The notes beneath the pieces are model-generated. The model was given only the letters and a program-made list of their open reading frames with translations. It did not search any database and was not told the origin of the DNA. This document shows positions 36,462 to 45,878 of a stretch of 64,000 bases of DNA, one piece after another. Every line of letters begins with the position of its first letter. Position 1 is the first letter of the stretch. The stretch comes from Pseudomonas poae (lineage in GTDB: Bacteria; Pseudomonadota; Gammaproteobacteria; Pseudomonadales; Pseudomonadaceae). The translations under genes and the position numbers were made by a program. The stretch is from the NCBI GenBank assembly GCA_028869255.1, contig CP110972.1:5804001-5868000 (forward strand), read 5' to 3'.

Positions 36462-37215
36462 TACACCCCAACGACGGCACAACATCCTGACCTTGCTCAA
36501 TGAACAGGGCGAAGTCAGCGTGGACGAGTTGGCCAAGCGTTTCGAAACCTCGGAAGTGACCATCCGCAAGGACTTGGCCGCGCTGGAAAGCAACGGCCTG
36601 CTGCTGCGTCGCTACGGCGGCGCAATCACCATGCCCCAGGAGCTGGTCGGCGACGCCGCGCAACCCATCTCGGCCTACAAGCGTGCTATCGCACGTGCGG
36701 CCGTGATGCGCTTGCGTGAACACGCGCGCATCATCATCGACAGCGGCAGCACCACCGCCGCCATGATCCCCGAGCTGGGCCACCAGCCCGGCCTGGTGGT
36801 GATGACCAACTCCTTGCACGTGGCCAGCGCCTTGAGCGAACTGGAACACGAGCCGGTGCTACTCATGACCGGCGGCACCTGGGATCCGCATTCGGATTCA
36901 TTCCAGGGCCAAGTCGCCGAGCAAGTGCTGCGTTCCTACGACTTTGATCAGCTGTTCATCGGCGCCGACGGCATCGATCTGCAGCGCGGCACCACCACCT
37001 TCAATGAATTGCTGGGCCTGAGCCGCGTGATGGCCGAGGTCGCCCGCGAAGTGGTGGTGATGGTCGAATCCGACAAGATCGGCCGCAAGATTCCCAACCT
37101 GGAACTGCCCTGGGGCAGCGTCCATACCCTTATTACCGATGATCGCCTGCCGCTTGAGGCCCGCGACCAGATCCAAGCCCGCGGCATTACGCTGATATGC
37201 GCGGCAATCATCTAG
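36448..37215 (+). CDS. DeoR/GlpR-family transcriptional regulator
   Basis: Sugar-phosphate-responsive repressor or activator, 255 residues from ATG 36448 ([21 protein letters not shown]). The N-terminal helix-turn-helix reads [20 protein letters not shown], followed by the family motif [14 protein letters not shown]. The C-terminal effector domain has [14 protein letters not shown] and [15 protein letters not shown], as in phosphosugar-binding DeoR proteins. It ends 10 bases before glmS and follows glmU, so control of glucosamine-6-phosphate synthesis is the natural guess. An upstream start in frame at 36409 is less likely because it removes the operator-like repeats from the promoter. Confidence 0.9.
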   Translation: MSKRNTPQRRHNILTLLNEQGEVSVDELAKRFETSEVTIRKDLAALESNGLLLRRYGGAITMPQELVGDAAQPISAYKRAIARAAVMRLREHARIIIDSGSTTAAMIPELGHQPGLVVMTNSLHVASALSELEHEPVLLMTGGTWDPHSDSFQGQVAEQVLRSYDFDQLFIGADGIDLQRGTTTFNELLGLSRVMAEVAREVVVMVESDKIGRKIPNLELPWGSVHTLITDDRLPLEARDQIQARGITLICAAII

Positions 37216-37225
37216 GAGAAGCACC

Positions 37226-39058
37226 ATGTGTGGAATTGTAGGCGCAGTCGCTGAACGCAACGTCACCGCCATCCTGCTTGAAGGCCTCAAGCGCCTGGAA
37301 TACCGCGGCTACGACAGCGCCGGTGTGGCGGTCTTCACCAACGCCGGCAAGCTTGAGCGCGTACGTCGCCCAGGCAAGGTCAGCGAACTGGAGCAGGCCC
37401 TGCTCGGTGAGCCGCTGGTCGGCCGCCTGGGCATTGCCCACACCCGTTGGGCCACCCACGGCGCGCCGTGCGAACGCAACGCCCACCCGCACTTCTCCGG
37501 TGATTTGGCCGTGGTGCACAACGGCATCATCGAAAACCACGAAGTGCTGCGCGAACAGCTCAAGGGCCTTGGCTACGTGTTCACCTCGGACACCGACACT
37601 GAAGTGATCGCGCACCTGCTGAATCACAAGCTCAAGGACCTCGGCGACCTGACCGTCGCCCTCAAGGCCACCGTCAAGGAACTGCACGGCGCCTATGGTC
37701 TGGCCGTGATCAGCGCCAGCCAGCCCGACCGCGTAGTGGCTGCACGCAGCGGTAGCCCGTTGGTGATCGGCCTGGGTCTGGGCGAGAACTTCCTGGCCTC
37801 CGACCAACTGGCGCTGCGCCAGGTCACCGACCGCTTCATGTACCTGGAAGAAGGCGATATCGCCGACATCCGCCGCGAAAGCGTGGCGATCTGGGACGTA
37901 AACGGCAATTCCGTCGAGCGCGAAGCCGTGCAATACCGTGACGGTGCTGAAGCGGCCGACAAGGGCGAGTTCCGCCACTTCATGCTCAAGGAAATCCACG
38001 AGCAACCGGCCGTGGTGCAACGCACCCTGGAGGGTCGCCTTGGTGACAAGCATGTGCTGGTCAACGCCTTTGGCCCGCAAGCCGCCGAGCTGTTCGCTAA
38101 AGTGCGCAATGTGCAGATCGTCGCCTGCGGCACCAGCTACCACGCCGGCATGGTCGCGCGTTACTGGCTGGAAGAGCTGGCCGGCATCCCGTGCCAGGTC
38201 GAGGTCGCCAGCGAATTCCGCTACCGCAAAGTGGTGGTGCAGCCTGACACGCTGTTCGTGACCATCTCTCAGTCCGGCGAAACCGCCGACACGTTGGCCG
38301 CCCTGCGCAATGCCAAGGAGCTGGGTTTCCTCGCCAGTCTGGCGATCTGCAACGTGAGCATCAGCTCCCTGGTGCGCGAATCCGACCTGACCCTGCTGAC
38401 CCAGGCCGGTCGCGAAATCGGCGTAGCCTCCACCAAAGCCTTCACCACCCAGTTGGTTGGCCTGCTGCTGCTGACCCTGTCCCTGGGCAAGGTGCGCGGC
38501 ACCCTGGCTGAAGGCGTCGAAGCACGCCTGGTGGAAGAGCTGCGCCGCCTGCCGACCCGCCTCGGCGAAGCCCTGGCCATGGACAGCACCGTGGAAAAAG
38601 TCGCTGAGCTGTTCGCCGACAAGAACCACACCCTGTTCCTCGGCCGTGGCGCGCAATACCCGGTGGCGATGGAGGGCTCGCTCAAACTCAAGGAAATCTC
38701 CTACATTCACGCCGAAGCCTACCCGGCTGGTGAGTTGAAACATGGCCCGTTGGCCCTGGTGGATGACGACATGCCAGTGGTCACCGTGGCGCCGAACAAC
38801 GAACTGCTGGAAAAACTCAAATCCAACCTGCAGGAAGTGCGCGCACGTGGCGGCCAATTGATCGTGTTCGCCGACGAAAAAGCCGGCATGACCAACGGCG
38901 AAGGCACTCACGTGATCAACATGCCGCACATCCACGACACCCTGTCGCCGATCCTCTACACCATCCCGCTGCAGCTGCTGTCTTACTACGTGGCCGTGCT
39001 CAAGGGCACCGACGTGGACCAGCCGCGCAACCTGGCGAAGTCGGTGACGGTGGAGTAA
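37226..39058 (+). CDS. glmS: Glutamine--fructose-6-phosphate aminotransferase
   Basis: Makes glucosamine-6-phosphate from fructose-6-phosphate and glutamine, the first step to UDP-GlcNAc. It has 610 residues. The N-terminal nucleophile cysteine is residue 2 ([11 protein letters not shown]), and the glutaminase motifs THTRWATHG(A) and HNGIIEN follow. Two SIS domains come next ([14 protein letters not shown] and [41 protein letters not shown]). The C-terminus ending [13 protein letters not shown] is the conserved lid. The region just after glmS is the classical Tn7 target in Gram-negative bacteria; no Tn7 ends are evident, but accessory glycan genes begin here. Confidence 0.98.
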   Translation: MCGIVGAVAERNVTAILLEGLKRLEYRGYDSAGVAVFTNAGKLERVRRPGKVSELEQALLGEPLVGRLGIAHTRWATHGAPCERNAHPHFSGDLAVVHNGIIENHEVLREQLKGLGYVFTSDTDTEVIAHLLNHKLKDLGDLTVALKATVKELHGAYGLAVISASQPDRVVAARSGSPLVIGLGLGENFLASDQLALRQVTDRFMYLEEGDIADIRRESVAIWDVNGNSVEREAVQYRDGAEAADKGEFRHFMLKEIHEQPAVVQRTLEGRLGDKHVLVNAFGPQAAELFAKVRNVQIVACGTSYHAGMVARYWLEELAGIPCQVEVASEFRYRKVVVQPDTLFVTISQSGETADTLAALRNAKELGFLASLAICNVSISSLVRESDLTLLTQAGREIGVASTKAFTTQLVGLLLLTLSLGKVRGTLAEGVEARLVEELRRLPTRLGEALAMDSTVEKVAELFADKNHTLFLGRGAQYPVAMEGSLKLKEISYIHAEAYPAGELKHGPLALVDDDMPVVTVAPNNELLEKLKSNLQEVRARGGQLIVFADEKAGMTNGEGTHVINMPHIHDTLSPILYTIPLQLLSYYVAVLKGTDVDQPRNLAKSVTVE

Positions 39059-39221
39059 CTCGCCGCTCCCTGGAGACTCGGCTGTGGTCCCAAGGATAAA
39101 AGTGTAAGCGCGTGGACGCCGGTTGGTATTGCATGACATCGGCGCCCGTTTATTTGTTCAGCACAGGGAATATTGCGTCGATGGTTCCTACAGCCCTATC
39201 TGAAATGTTGGTGTGTACTTC

Positions 39222-40148
39222 ATGAGTGCGTCCGGTACTTCACCGTTGCCCAAAGTGGCTGTTTTATTGGCCGCCTACAATGGTGAACAATGGGTCGACG
39301 AACAAGTACAGTCCATCCTGAAGCAGCAGGATGTGGATGTTAGTTTGCATATCAGTGTCGACGAGGGACGCGATAATACTCAGTCGTTATCTGAGGCGTA
39401 TGCGGCGAAGTACTCGAAGGTCACGTTGTTGCCTTCTGGCCGATTTGGCAGTGCCGGGCGCAACTTTTTCAGGTTGTTGCGGGATGTAGAACTGACTGAA
39501 CTGGATTATGTGGCCTTCGCGGATCAAGACGATATCTGGCTGCTCGATAAGTTAAAGCGATCCATCGAGCAACTGTCCGAGCACCAGGTCGGTGCGTACT
39601 CCAGTAACGTGCTCGCCTTCTGGCCTGATGGGCGCCATGAGGTAGTGGACAAGGCCCAGCCGCAAGTGCGCTGGGATCATCTTTTCGAGGCAGCGGGGCC
39701 GGGGTGTACGTATGTGCTCAGCCCGCCGTTGGCCATAGCCTTGCAAGCCTTCGTACGCGAACAATGGCACGCGCTGCAAGATGTCGCGTTGCATGACTGG
39801 TTTACCTACGCGTTTGCCCGGCAGGCCGGTTGGGGATGGGTCATCGATTCCCGGCCCAGCCTGCTGTATCGCCAGCATGGCAATAATGAGTTTGGCGCCA
39901 ACACCACCTGGCGCTCGATGTTCGGACGCCTCAAGCGGGTGCGCGAAGGATGGTGGTTCGAGCAGATCGCCTTGATTAATCGGTTGGTGGGTGCTGATTG
40001 CATTCCACCGCTGGATGGCAAGGCTTTCGGGCGTCCTCAGTTTGCGTGGATGTTCAAGAATGCTCGCCAGTGCCGTCGTCGTCGACGTGATCAAGTACTG
40101 TTCGCCGCGCTGTGTGCAGTTGCCTGGTGTATGGGCGGAACTAGATGA
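39222..40148 (+). CDS. Family 2 glycosyltransferase
   Basis: Probable rhamnosyl- or related sugar transferase for a surface polysaccharide. The 308 residues from ATG 39222 start with the GT-A fold (VAVLLAAYNGEQWVDEQVQSIL, about 12-33). The metal-binding region is YVAFADQDDIWLLDKL (about 95-110), and the acceptor side has a DWFTYAFARQAGWGWV segment and RQHGNNEFG. An earlier in-frame ATG at 39213 is possible. The C-terminus is very basic (CRRRRRDQVL) and ends abruptly at GGTR. It stands alone between glmS and an 867-base gene-poor region. The first base of the glycan locus is therefore not sharply defined. Confidence 0.82.
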   Translation: MSASGTSPLPKVAVLLAAYNGEQWVDEQVQSILKQQDVDVSLHISVDEGRDNTQSLSEAYAAKYSKVTLLPSGRFGSAGRNFFRLLRDVELTELDYVAFADQDDIWLLDKLKRSIEQLSEHQVGAYSSNVLAFWPDGRHEVVDKAQPQVRWDHLFEAAGPGCTYVLSPPLAIALQAFVREQWHALQDVALHDWFTYAFARQAGWGWVIDSRPSLLYRQHGNNEFGANTTWRSMFGRLKRVREGWWFEQIALINRLVGADCIPPLDGKAFGRPQFAWMFKNARQCRRRRRDQVLFAALCAVAWCMGGTR

Positions 40149-41015
40149 CTGACCGCTTATAAACGTCTGCGGGACGGCATCAGTAGAGTGTCCGCTCTAT
40201 TTTATTATTTACCCTCTTTGAATATCGAAGAGTCGCTGCCGGGCTGTTCATCTCCAACACTCTCACGCCTCAAGAGGCGAGCCTGTTCACGGGCGTGCCT
40301 TGGCCCGACTCTGCACCGAAATTATTACCTTACCGATGACCCTCTGGACGAACTGGTGGTGGATACGTGCTGTCGTAGAGGGGGATGTTGCTTCTTGACG
40401 GCTATGTTCCGTAACTGGCAGTTGACCCGAGCGCTTGTATTGGGCCCAGGAGAGGGTCTGTAGGCGACACGTTTGACCCTTTGTGATTCCCCGACTTCAC
40501 TCAGGAAAGATCATCCTTGAGTGCGGTAGAGCCGGGAGTCTGATGCCTTTATGCCATCGCGAGATTGGCCAGCAGTACTGGGCTAATTTTGCAAAATGAT
40601 GACTGGCGGGCAAAAAAAACAGATGAAGTTCCCGGCCAGTTCCGACAAGATGCGTTGCGATATTTCGAAACGGCTACGGCCAGGGATGCTGCTAGCAGCG
40701 AAAGGTTTGGTATGGATTACCTGAAACACACGGTGTGCTCGCCACGGTGGAGCAGATTTTGTTAATGGTTGCTGTCGTTTTGCCATTATTTTTATCGCTG
40801 AATACTGCGCATCCTGTGCTCGCACTGCGAGCAACTAAATTGCCATCTCCGTTGCGGGGTGGTGTCCGTCTGTTTCGAAGATTCTATTAAACTGCCAGGG
40901 TTACGGACTTCAGTCCCAGCGCTCCTGCGACTAATTCTCAATAGTCGCTGACGTTTTAATTGCGACAAATGGGCAAACCCCGGTTGTCTGAAAATATTCG
41001 AGTAAGGAGTGTCAA
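40149..41015. other. Gene-poor region, possible decayed gene remnants
   Basis: No convincing intact gene lies in these 867 bases. Short protein-like stretches occur in different frames: YKRLRDGISRVSALFYYL around 40160-40215 and GLFISNTLTPQEASLF around 40235-40285, neither starting nor ending cleanly. This suggests a decayed gene. Base composition looks more AT-rich than in the flanking genes. The last part contains a ribosome-binding site TAAGGAG before the aldolase gene, and probably that operon's promoter. Confidence 0.45.
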
Positions 41016-41816
41016 ATGAATCGCCGTGAACGCAAGATGCTGGAACTGCTCAAACGCGGTAAAGAAGAATACGGTTATCTCGCAGTTAAGGCCGAGTTCG
41101 AAGCAGAAGGGACTCGTGTTGACGAATTACTGCGCCTGATCGAACTCGCGCGTCGTGCCGACCTGGATATCGCGCTGAAGATCGGTGGCTGCGAGGCAAT
41201 CCGCGATTTGCTGGAAAGCAAGCAGATTGGTGTTGAATACATCATCGCACCGATGATCGAATCCGCTTATGCCGTGAAGAAATTCATCGAAGCGAAGAAC
41301 AAGGTCTACAACAAGGAAGATCAGGAAGACACCAAGTTCCTTTTCAACCTCGAAACTATTACCGGTTTCAACAACCTGAACGAGCTGATTCAGGCCGCAA
41401 GCGTGCCGGACGGTTTGGACGGCGTAGTATTCGGCCGTGTCGATTTCTCGCTGTCGAACGGCTACAGCCGTGACGACATCAACCATCCAAAAGTGACCGA
41501 GTACGCTCTGCAGACAGGTACCGCGGCCAAGGCTGCCGGCCTTGAGCTGGTCGTTGGTGGTGGTGTTTCCAGTGACGCGATCGAAGAACTGAAAAAACTC
41601 GAAGCCAACCACCTGGCGCGTTTCGAGACCCGCAAGGTTGTCTACGCGGCTGAATCGGTACGCACCTGCGATATCGAAAAAGGCCTGCTCAATGCCGTGC
41701 ATTTCGAGCTCCTTTGGCTGGAAAACAAGCGCGAGTACTACGGGTTGATCGAGAAGGAAGATGACAAGCGCATCGCCATGCTCGACTCCCGCTGGAAACT
41801 CCTGGGCGGTCAATAA
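41016..41816 (+). CDS. HpcH/HpaI-type aldolase (citrate lyase beta-like)
   Basis: Predicted divalent-metal-dependent aldolase or lyase joining pyruvate-like enolates to aldehydes. The 266 residues begin [20 protein letters not shown]. Family-type features are [18 protein letters not shown] (about 80-97), [15 protein letters not shown] near 115, and [15 protein letters not shown] (about 135-150), which corresponds to the family's DGVFIGPxDLSxSLG. The usual degradation-pathway partners are absent. Instead it opens an operon with an SDR, a dehydroquinate-synthase-like cyclase, an extended SDR and a glycosyltransferase, so a role in sugar-precursor synthesis is likely. Substrate unknown. Confidence 0.75.
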   Translation: MNRRERKMLELLKRGKEEYGYLAVKAEFEAEGTRVDELLRLIELARRADLDIALKIGGCEAIRDLLESKQIGVEYIIAPMIESAYAVKKFIEAKNKVYNKEDQEDTKFLFNLETITGFNNLNELIQAASVPDGLDGVVFGRVDFSLSNGYSRDDINHPKVTEYALQTGTAAKAAGLELVVGGGVSSDAIEELKKLEANHLARFETRKVVYAAESVRTCDIEKGLLNAVHFELLWLENKREYYGLIEKEDDKRIAMLDSRWKLLGGQ

Positions 41817-41819
41817 GAC

Positions 41820-42545
41820 GTGGTCGCTGCCACGACAGCGCGGCCTCGCATCGCGATCTTTGGCGCCTCCGGCGCCATCGGTTGCGGGCTGGTGGAATGG
41901 TTCGCTGACCGCGGGTGGGACGTTGCTGCCATCGTTCGGCGAGTGACTGCCGGCCCTGGGGCGCATGAGCAGGTGACCACCGTTGTGTGGGATCCACTTG
42001 CCGGCGAGCCCCTGCCGGCCGTGCTAGCCCAACTCGATGCGGTGGTCTGGGCGCAAGGCGATAACTGCACCGACAACATTACCGACCTGGATTACGAGCG
42101 CCACATGCGCATGTACGAAGCCAACGTCGGTCATGTGCTGGTGTCACTGAATGCTCTGCTGGGCGCCGATGCACTGGTCAACGGTGGGGCGCGCCTGTGC
42201 GTCATCAGTTCGATCTGGCAGAACATCGCCCGGCAGAACAAGCTCTCCTATTGCGTCACCAAGGCCGCGTTGCAGGGGCTGGTGCGTTCGGTGTCCCTTG
42301 ATCTGGCCGATAAAGGCCACGTGATCAATGCGGTACTGCCTGGCGCGCTCGATACGCCCATGACGCGTGCCAACCTCAGTGCCGAACAGATCGGTCGATT
42401 GGAAGCTGCGACGCCAGGTTCTCAATTGGCAGGTGTCGCCGATGTGGCTGCGGTGGTGGAGTTTTGCTGCTCGCCTGGGCATCGGTCCATCACCGGCCAA
42501 TTTCTGACGGTTGACAAAGGGTTTTCTCATGCGCGCATCGTTTAA
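41820..42545 (+). CDS. Short-chain dehydrogenase/reductase
   Basis: NAD(P)-dependent oxidoreductase of 241 residues starting at GTG 41820, 3 bases after the aldolase. It has the cofactor motif IFGASGAIGCGL (about 12-23). The active-site Ser/Tyr/Lys are in VISSIWQN and YCVTKAALQGLVRS (the YxxxK motif, with Tyr near residue 141). The C-terminal GQFLTVDKGF corresponds to the family's typical end. The gene overlaps the cyclase gene by 17 bases, indicating coupling. It may reduce a keto-sugar or keto-acid intermediate. Confidence 0.85.
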   Translation: MVAATTARPRIAIFGASGAIGCGLVEWFADRGWDVAAIVRRVTAGPGAHEQVTTVVWDPLAGEPLPAVLAQLDAVVWAQGDNCTDNITDLDYERHMRMYEANVGHVLVSLNALLGADALVNGGARLCVISSIWQNIARQNKLSYCVTKAALQGLVRSVSLDLADKGHVINAVLPGALDTPMTRANLSAEQIGRLEAATPGSQLAGVADVAAVVEFCCSPGHRSITGQFLTVDKGFSHARIV

Positions 42546-43620
42546 CATCAACAGCTCGACGGGCGTGTATCACGTGTCGCTGGGCGAAGGCCTGGTTCAG
42601 GAAGTGGTGGCTACCCAAGCCCACCGGATTTTCCTGGTGGACAGTCGCCTGATGCCTCAGGTGGCGTTTGTCACAGACCCGATCATCGCTGTCGACGCAA
42701 CCGAAGAAAACAAGTCTCTGGAACGGATCGCGCCTGTCATCGAAGCGCTCAAGCGCCATGGTGCGACGCGTGATACCGAGATCGTCGCAGTGGGCGGCGG
42801 GATCATCCAGGACATCGCGACATTCGTCGCCTCGATTTATATGCGTGGCCTGCGCTGGCACTACTGCCCGACCACGCTACTGGGCATGGTCGATTCCTGT
42901 ATCGGCGGCAAGTCATCGATCAACGTCGGTGCGCTGAAAAATCTGGTGGGTAATTTCCATCCACCGGCCAGTATTCTGATTGACCTCGCGTTCGTGCATA
43001 GCCTGAGCGCCGAGCAACAAACCAGCGGCCTGATGGAGTCGGTTAAAATCTGCTACGCCCGGGGCGCACAAGCCTTTGCGGCTTACCTGGATTTGCAGCC
43101 CGCGCCACCGCTCAAGTCAGAAACCGCTTTCGCCATCATCGAGCAGAGTCTGACCACTAAAAAGTGGTTCATCGAAATCGACGAGTTCGACCGTGCCGAA
43201 CGCCTGTTGCTGAACTTCGGTCACACCTTTGGCCATGCTGTGGAGTCAGCCACCAGCTTTGCGATCCCTCACGGTATCGCGGTGGGTGTAGGCATCCTGA
43301 TGGCCTATCGGTATGCCCAGGTAGCGGCAATCCTGACGCCTGAGGGTGAAGCCCGCGCCGGGCGCCTGGTTGCCCACGTGCAAGACCTGCTGCAGCCGAT
43401 GCGTCACACCCTTGCGCCACTGGTCGGGGTGAGTGCCGATGAGTTGCTCAAGCACTTCGCGAGCGACAAAAAGCACTCCCAGAGCCATTACCGGGTAATC
43501 GTTCCGGTCGGTGACGGTGATTTGCAGCGGTTGTCGGTTGAGCGTACCCCGGCTGTTCAAACGCTGATCGCAAATGCTTTTGCCCAAGGCGCAGAGCTCG
43601 CCATTCATGGCGGTGCCTGA
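42529..43620 (+). CDS. 3-dehydroquinate synthase-like sugar phosphate cyclase
   Basis: NAD- and metal-dependent cyclase of the dehydroquinate synthase superfamily, 363 residues from ATG 42529 with AAAGG upstream. Recognisable motifs are GGGIIQD (89-95) for NAD, GGKSSIN (126-132), LKNLVGNFHPP, the metal ligands Glu170 in LMESVKIC, His in NFGHTFGHAVES (232/236) and His248 in IPHGIAVG, and DKKHSQSHYR near the end. The usual HGEAV has Ile in place of Glu. A normal aroB normally lies near aroK, not in a glycan operon, so this is probably a paralogue making a carbocyclic sugar or acid. It overlaps the SDR by 17 bases and the next gene by one. A redundant AroB is the alternative. Confidence 0.82.
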   Translation: MRASFNINSSTGVYHVSLGEGLVQEVVATQAHRIFLVDSRLMPQVAFVTDPIIAVDATEENKSLERIAPVIEALKRHGATRDTEIVAVGGGIIQDIATFVASIYMRGLRWHYCPTTLLGMVDSCIGGKSSINVGALKNLVGNFHPPASILIDLAFVHSLSAEQQTSGLMESVKICYARGAQAFAAYLDLQPAPPLKSETAFAIIEQSLTTKKWFIEIDEFDRAERLLLNFGHTFGHAVESATSFAIPHGIAVGVGILMAYRYAQVAAILTPEGEARAGRLVAHVQDLLQPMRHTLAPLVGVSADELLKHFASDKKHSQSHYRVIVPVGDGDLQRLSVERTPAVQTLIANAFAQGAELAIHGGA

Positions 43621-44567
43621 TGGACAGTTTTAACCAGGTCGACTTCGTCGTTATCGGGGCAACCGGCTGGTTGGGTCAGGCTACCCTTGAACACCTGTTC
43701 CGCCAGCTCGCGCCGGCCGACAGGTCACGGGTACATGCCTTTGCTTCGACCGCCCGGCCATTGGTCCTGCGCGACGGCACCGTCGTACAGGTTGAGGCTC
43801 TATCTTCTTTGCCGGCGCTGCGTACGTCCCGGCCTGCGCTGGTGTTCCATTACGCGTTCCAGACCAAGGATCGCGTTGGGGCCAACAGCCAGGAGGTCTA
43901 CACGCTCCTCAATCGCAGCATTCGTGAAGCGTTGCTGCAGTTTGTCGACGCTAACCCGATTGCTGGTTTGTTTGTGCCCTCCAGTGGAGCGGCCTATGCA
44001 GGGATGGATGCGGACAACCAGAGCGATGGAGCGATTTATGGCCGTTGCAAACTGGACGATGAGCGTGTCTTCGAGGCCATTGGCCAGCAGTACCGCTTCC
44101 CGGTGGTGAGCCCGCGGGTATTCAACGTCAGCGGGCCCTACATCAATAAGCACAATCTGTACGCGTTGGCGTCGATCATCAGCGCGTGCCTGGCGAACGA
44201 GCCGATCAGTGTGCGTGCGACTCACCCGGTGATTCGCTCCTACTACAGCGTCACTGACCTGATTGAGTTGTGCTGCCGTCTGATGTTCAGCGCCCGTGAT
44301 AAAGGCCCTGTGTTCCACGTGTTCGATACCGTGGGTACTGAAGTGGTCGAGGTTGGAGAGCTGGCGCTGCGCTGCCAAACATTGCTTGCGCCGCACCTGG
44401 CTATCGAGCGACCTGCACTGAGTGAAAAGCCGGCAGACCGATACGTGGGCGATCCCACTGCGATTCGTGAGTTCGAACGCAACCTGCAGTTGACCCCGCT
44501 TGGGTTGGATCAGCAGATCAAACTGACCGCCGACTATATGAGCAGCCTTGCTGAAAGTGACAAGTAA
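43620..44567 (+). CDS. NAD-dependent epimerase/dehydratase-family protein (extended SDR)
   Basis: Probable nucleotide-sugar reductase, epimerase or dehydratase, 315 residues. It has the Rossmann motif VIGATGWLGQATLEHL (about 12-27), LFVPSSGAAYAGMD, and the YxxxK catalytic pair in YGRCKLDDERVF (about 141-152). PRVFNVSGPYI follows, as in sugar epimerases. The start overlaps the cyclase stop by one base (TGATG) and its own end overlaps the next gene by one (TAATGA). It is a candidate to reduce the branched keto-sugar produced by the ThDP enzyme at 50608, as YerF does in yersiniose synthesis. Confidence 0.8.
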   Translation: MDSFNQVDFVVIGATGWLGQATLEHLFRQLAPADRSRVHAFASTARPLVLRDGTVVQVEALSSLPALRTSRPALVFHYAFQTKDRVGANSQEVYTLLNRSIREALLQFVDANPIAGLFVPSSGAAYAGMDADNQSDGAIYGRCKLDDERVFEAIGQQYRFPVVSPRVFNVSGPYINKHNLYALASIISACLANEPISVRATHPVIRSYYSVTDLIELCCRLMFSARDKGPVFHVFDTVGTEVVEVGELALRCQTLLAPHLAIERPALSEKPADRYVGDPTAIREFERNLQLTPLGLDQQIKLTADYMSSLAESDK

Positions 44568-45652
44568 TGACCGAAACTCGATCAATATTCATGCCTGTGC
44601 GGCGTAACCCTTATTACATTGTCACCGCTCGTTATGTGCGCACTTCCGCCGGGATCAAGGCGCTGCATTTTCTGTGTCACGCGCTCAATCGCATGGGCGA
44701 GCAAGCCTTTTTGATCATGCACCCGCACTTTCCATCGTATTTGGCGGGTCATCCATCACTGAACACGCCGGTGCTGACCAAGCGCGTCATGGATTACCAC
44801 CGTGCGCAGGGTCTGACCCCTATCACCATCTATCCCGAGAGCATCCGGGGCAACCCTGTTCAGGCGCCCTTTATTGTTCGGTATGTGTTGAATTATGCCG
44901 GCGTCCTGGGCGGTGACACACGGTTTCCGGAGTCGGAGTATTGCATCTCCTACAGCGAAGCCATTGCCGCAACAGTGCCGGAGTCGAAACAGACTCTTTT
45001 CATTCCGGCCTCGGACCCTAACTTTTTCGTACCGCCCGCACCGGGTACCAAACGCCAGGGTGGGTGTTTTTATGCGGGTAAGTATAAAAACTACTACGGT
45101 GGCAAGACCTTTGCGGTCACCGACGGGCTGGTTGAGATCGTTCGGGATCGTGATGATGAGCAGACCCCCGAGCAGATTCGTGACCTGTTCCAGCAAAGCG
45201 AGCGGTTCTACTGCTATGAAAACTCGGCATTGGCCATTGAGGCCATGCTGTGCGGTTGCCCGGTAGTGTTCTTGCCGAACGAGCACTTTACCGAGCTGAT
45301 TGGCAAGGGCGAGCACGGGACTGAAGGTTACGTATGGGGTGACGGCGACGCGGCTGGTTTCAAGCGTGCGCAAGAGACCGTGGGTGTGGCGCGCGAGCGT
45401 TACTTGAGCCTGTATGAGCGTGCGGAAGGCGTGCTGGTGGATTTCGTTGCGCAGACTCAGGTACTGGCCCAGGCGACGGCTTACGATGTGCCCATGAGTG
45501 AAACATACGTTGAAAAAGTTTCTCGTTCTTTCCGTTACTTCAGCTTCATCAAGATGGTTCTTTTGATGGTTCGGGAGCGGGGTCTTGTTCATACCGCCGG
45601 TCTGATCCTCGCACGCCTGAAAACGGGCCGAATTCGACTCACCGATGCATGA
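44567..45652 (+). CDS. Glycosyltransferase-like protein (GT-B type)
   Basis: Likely cytosolic glycosyltransferase of the surface-glycan pathway, 361 residues. The N-terminal half (YIVTARYVRTSAGIKALHFLCHALNRMG) resembles a GT-B acceptor domain. The C-terminal half has the donor-side block YENSALAIEAMLCGCPVVFLPNEHF (about 220-244), with the Glu/Ala/Met and GCPVV pattern common in GT-B enzymes, and a basic, partly hydrophobic tail. It is the last gene of the 41016 operon. I cannot name the donor sugar. Confidence 0.7.
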   Translation: MTETRSIFMPVRRNPYYIVTARYVRTSAGIKALHFLCHALNRMGEQAFLIMHPHFPSYLAGHPSLNTPVLTKRVMDYHRAQGLTPITIYPESIRGNPVQAPFIVRYVLNYAGVLGGDTRFPESEYCISYSEAIAATVPESKQTLFIPASDPNFFVPPAPGTKRQGGCFYAGKYKNYYGGKTFAVTDGLVEIVRDRDDEQTPEQIRDLFQQSERFYCYENSALAIEAMLCGCPVVFLPNEHFTELIGKGEHGTEGYVWGDGDAAGFKRAQETVGVARERYLSLYERAEGVLVDFVAQTQVLAQATAYDVPMSETYVEKVSRSFRYFSFIKMVLLMVRERGLVHTAGLILARLKTGRIRLTDA

Positions 45653-45878
45653 AGAAGCGCATGGAAAAGGTTATACCTGGTGGCCCGCCACTGACTATCT
45701 GCATCGCCACTTAATAGGGGTGGCGATCAGGTGCATGCGCGGCTGCTTTTTATAAAGCACAATCTCCGTATCCGTTATGGGTCTGTAGACGACTAGTTAG
45801 AAGATAATACGAACGCCGCCGGGTTGTGCCACGACCAGCCCCGATAAAACTTATTTTGGAATAATGCAGGAGCAAACG
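45653..45878. other. Intergenic region between the two glycan operons
   Basis: These 226 bases separate the aldolase-cyclase operon from rfbFGH. An inverted repeat ATCGCCAC / GTGGCGAT (45703-45710 and 45720-45727) could be a terminator-like hairpin or an operator. A T run occurs later, near 45748. The right end has the ribosome-binding site CAGGAG for rfbF. No clear promoter was found. Confidence 0.4.

Noticed and set aside
37208..39139. Minus-strand reading frame of 643 residues opposite glmS
   Set aside because: Fully antisense to glmS with a repetitive Ala/Gln/Gly/His/Val-rich translation typical of shadow frames.
39059..39221. Tn7 insertion at attTn7 after glmS
   Set aside because: No Tn7 end repeats or transposition genes (tnsABCDE) are visible in the window.
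44315..44328. parS-like GTTCCACGTGTTCG inside the extended SDR gene
   Set aside because: Only the left half matches; 10 of 14 bases, so chance similarity is likely.
45703..45727. Possible riboswitch upstream of rfbF
   Set aside because: Only a simple 8-base-pair inverted repeat is visible and it lies 150 bases before the gene; no known riboswitch motif was recognised.
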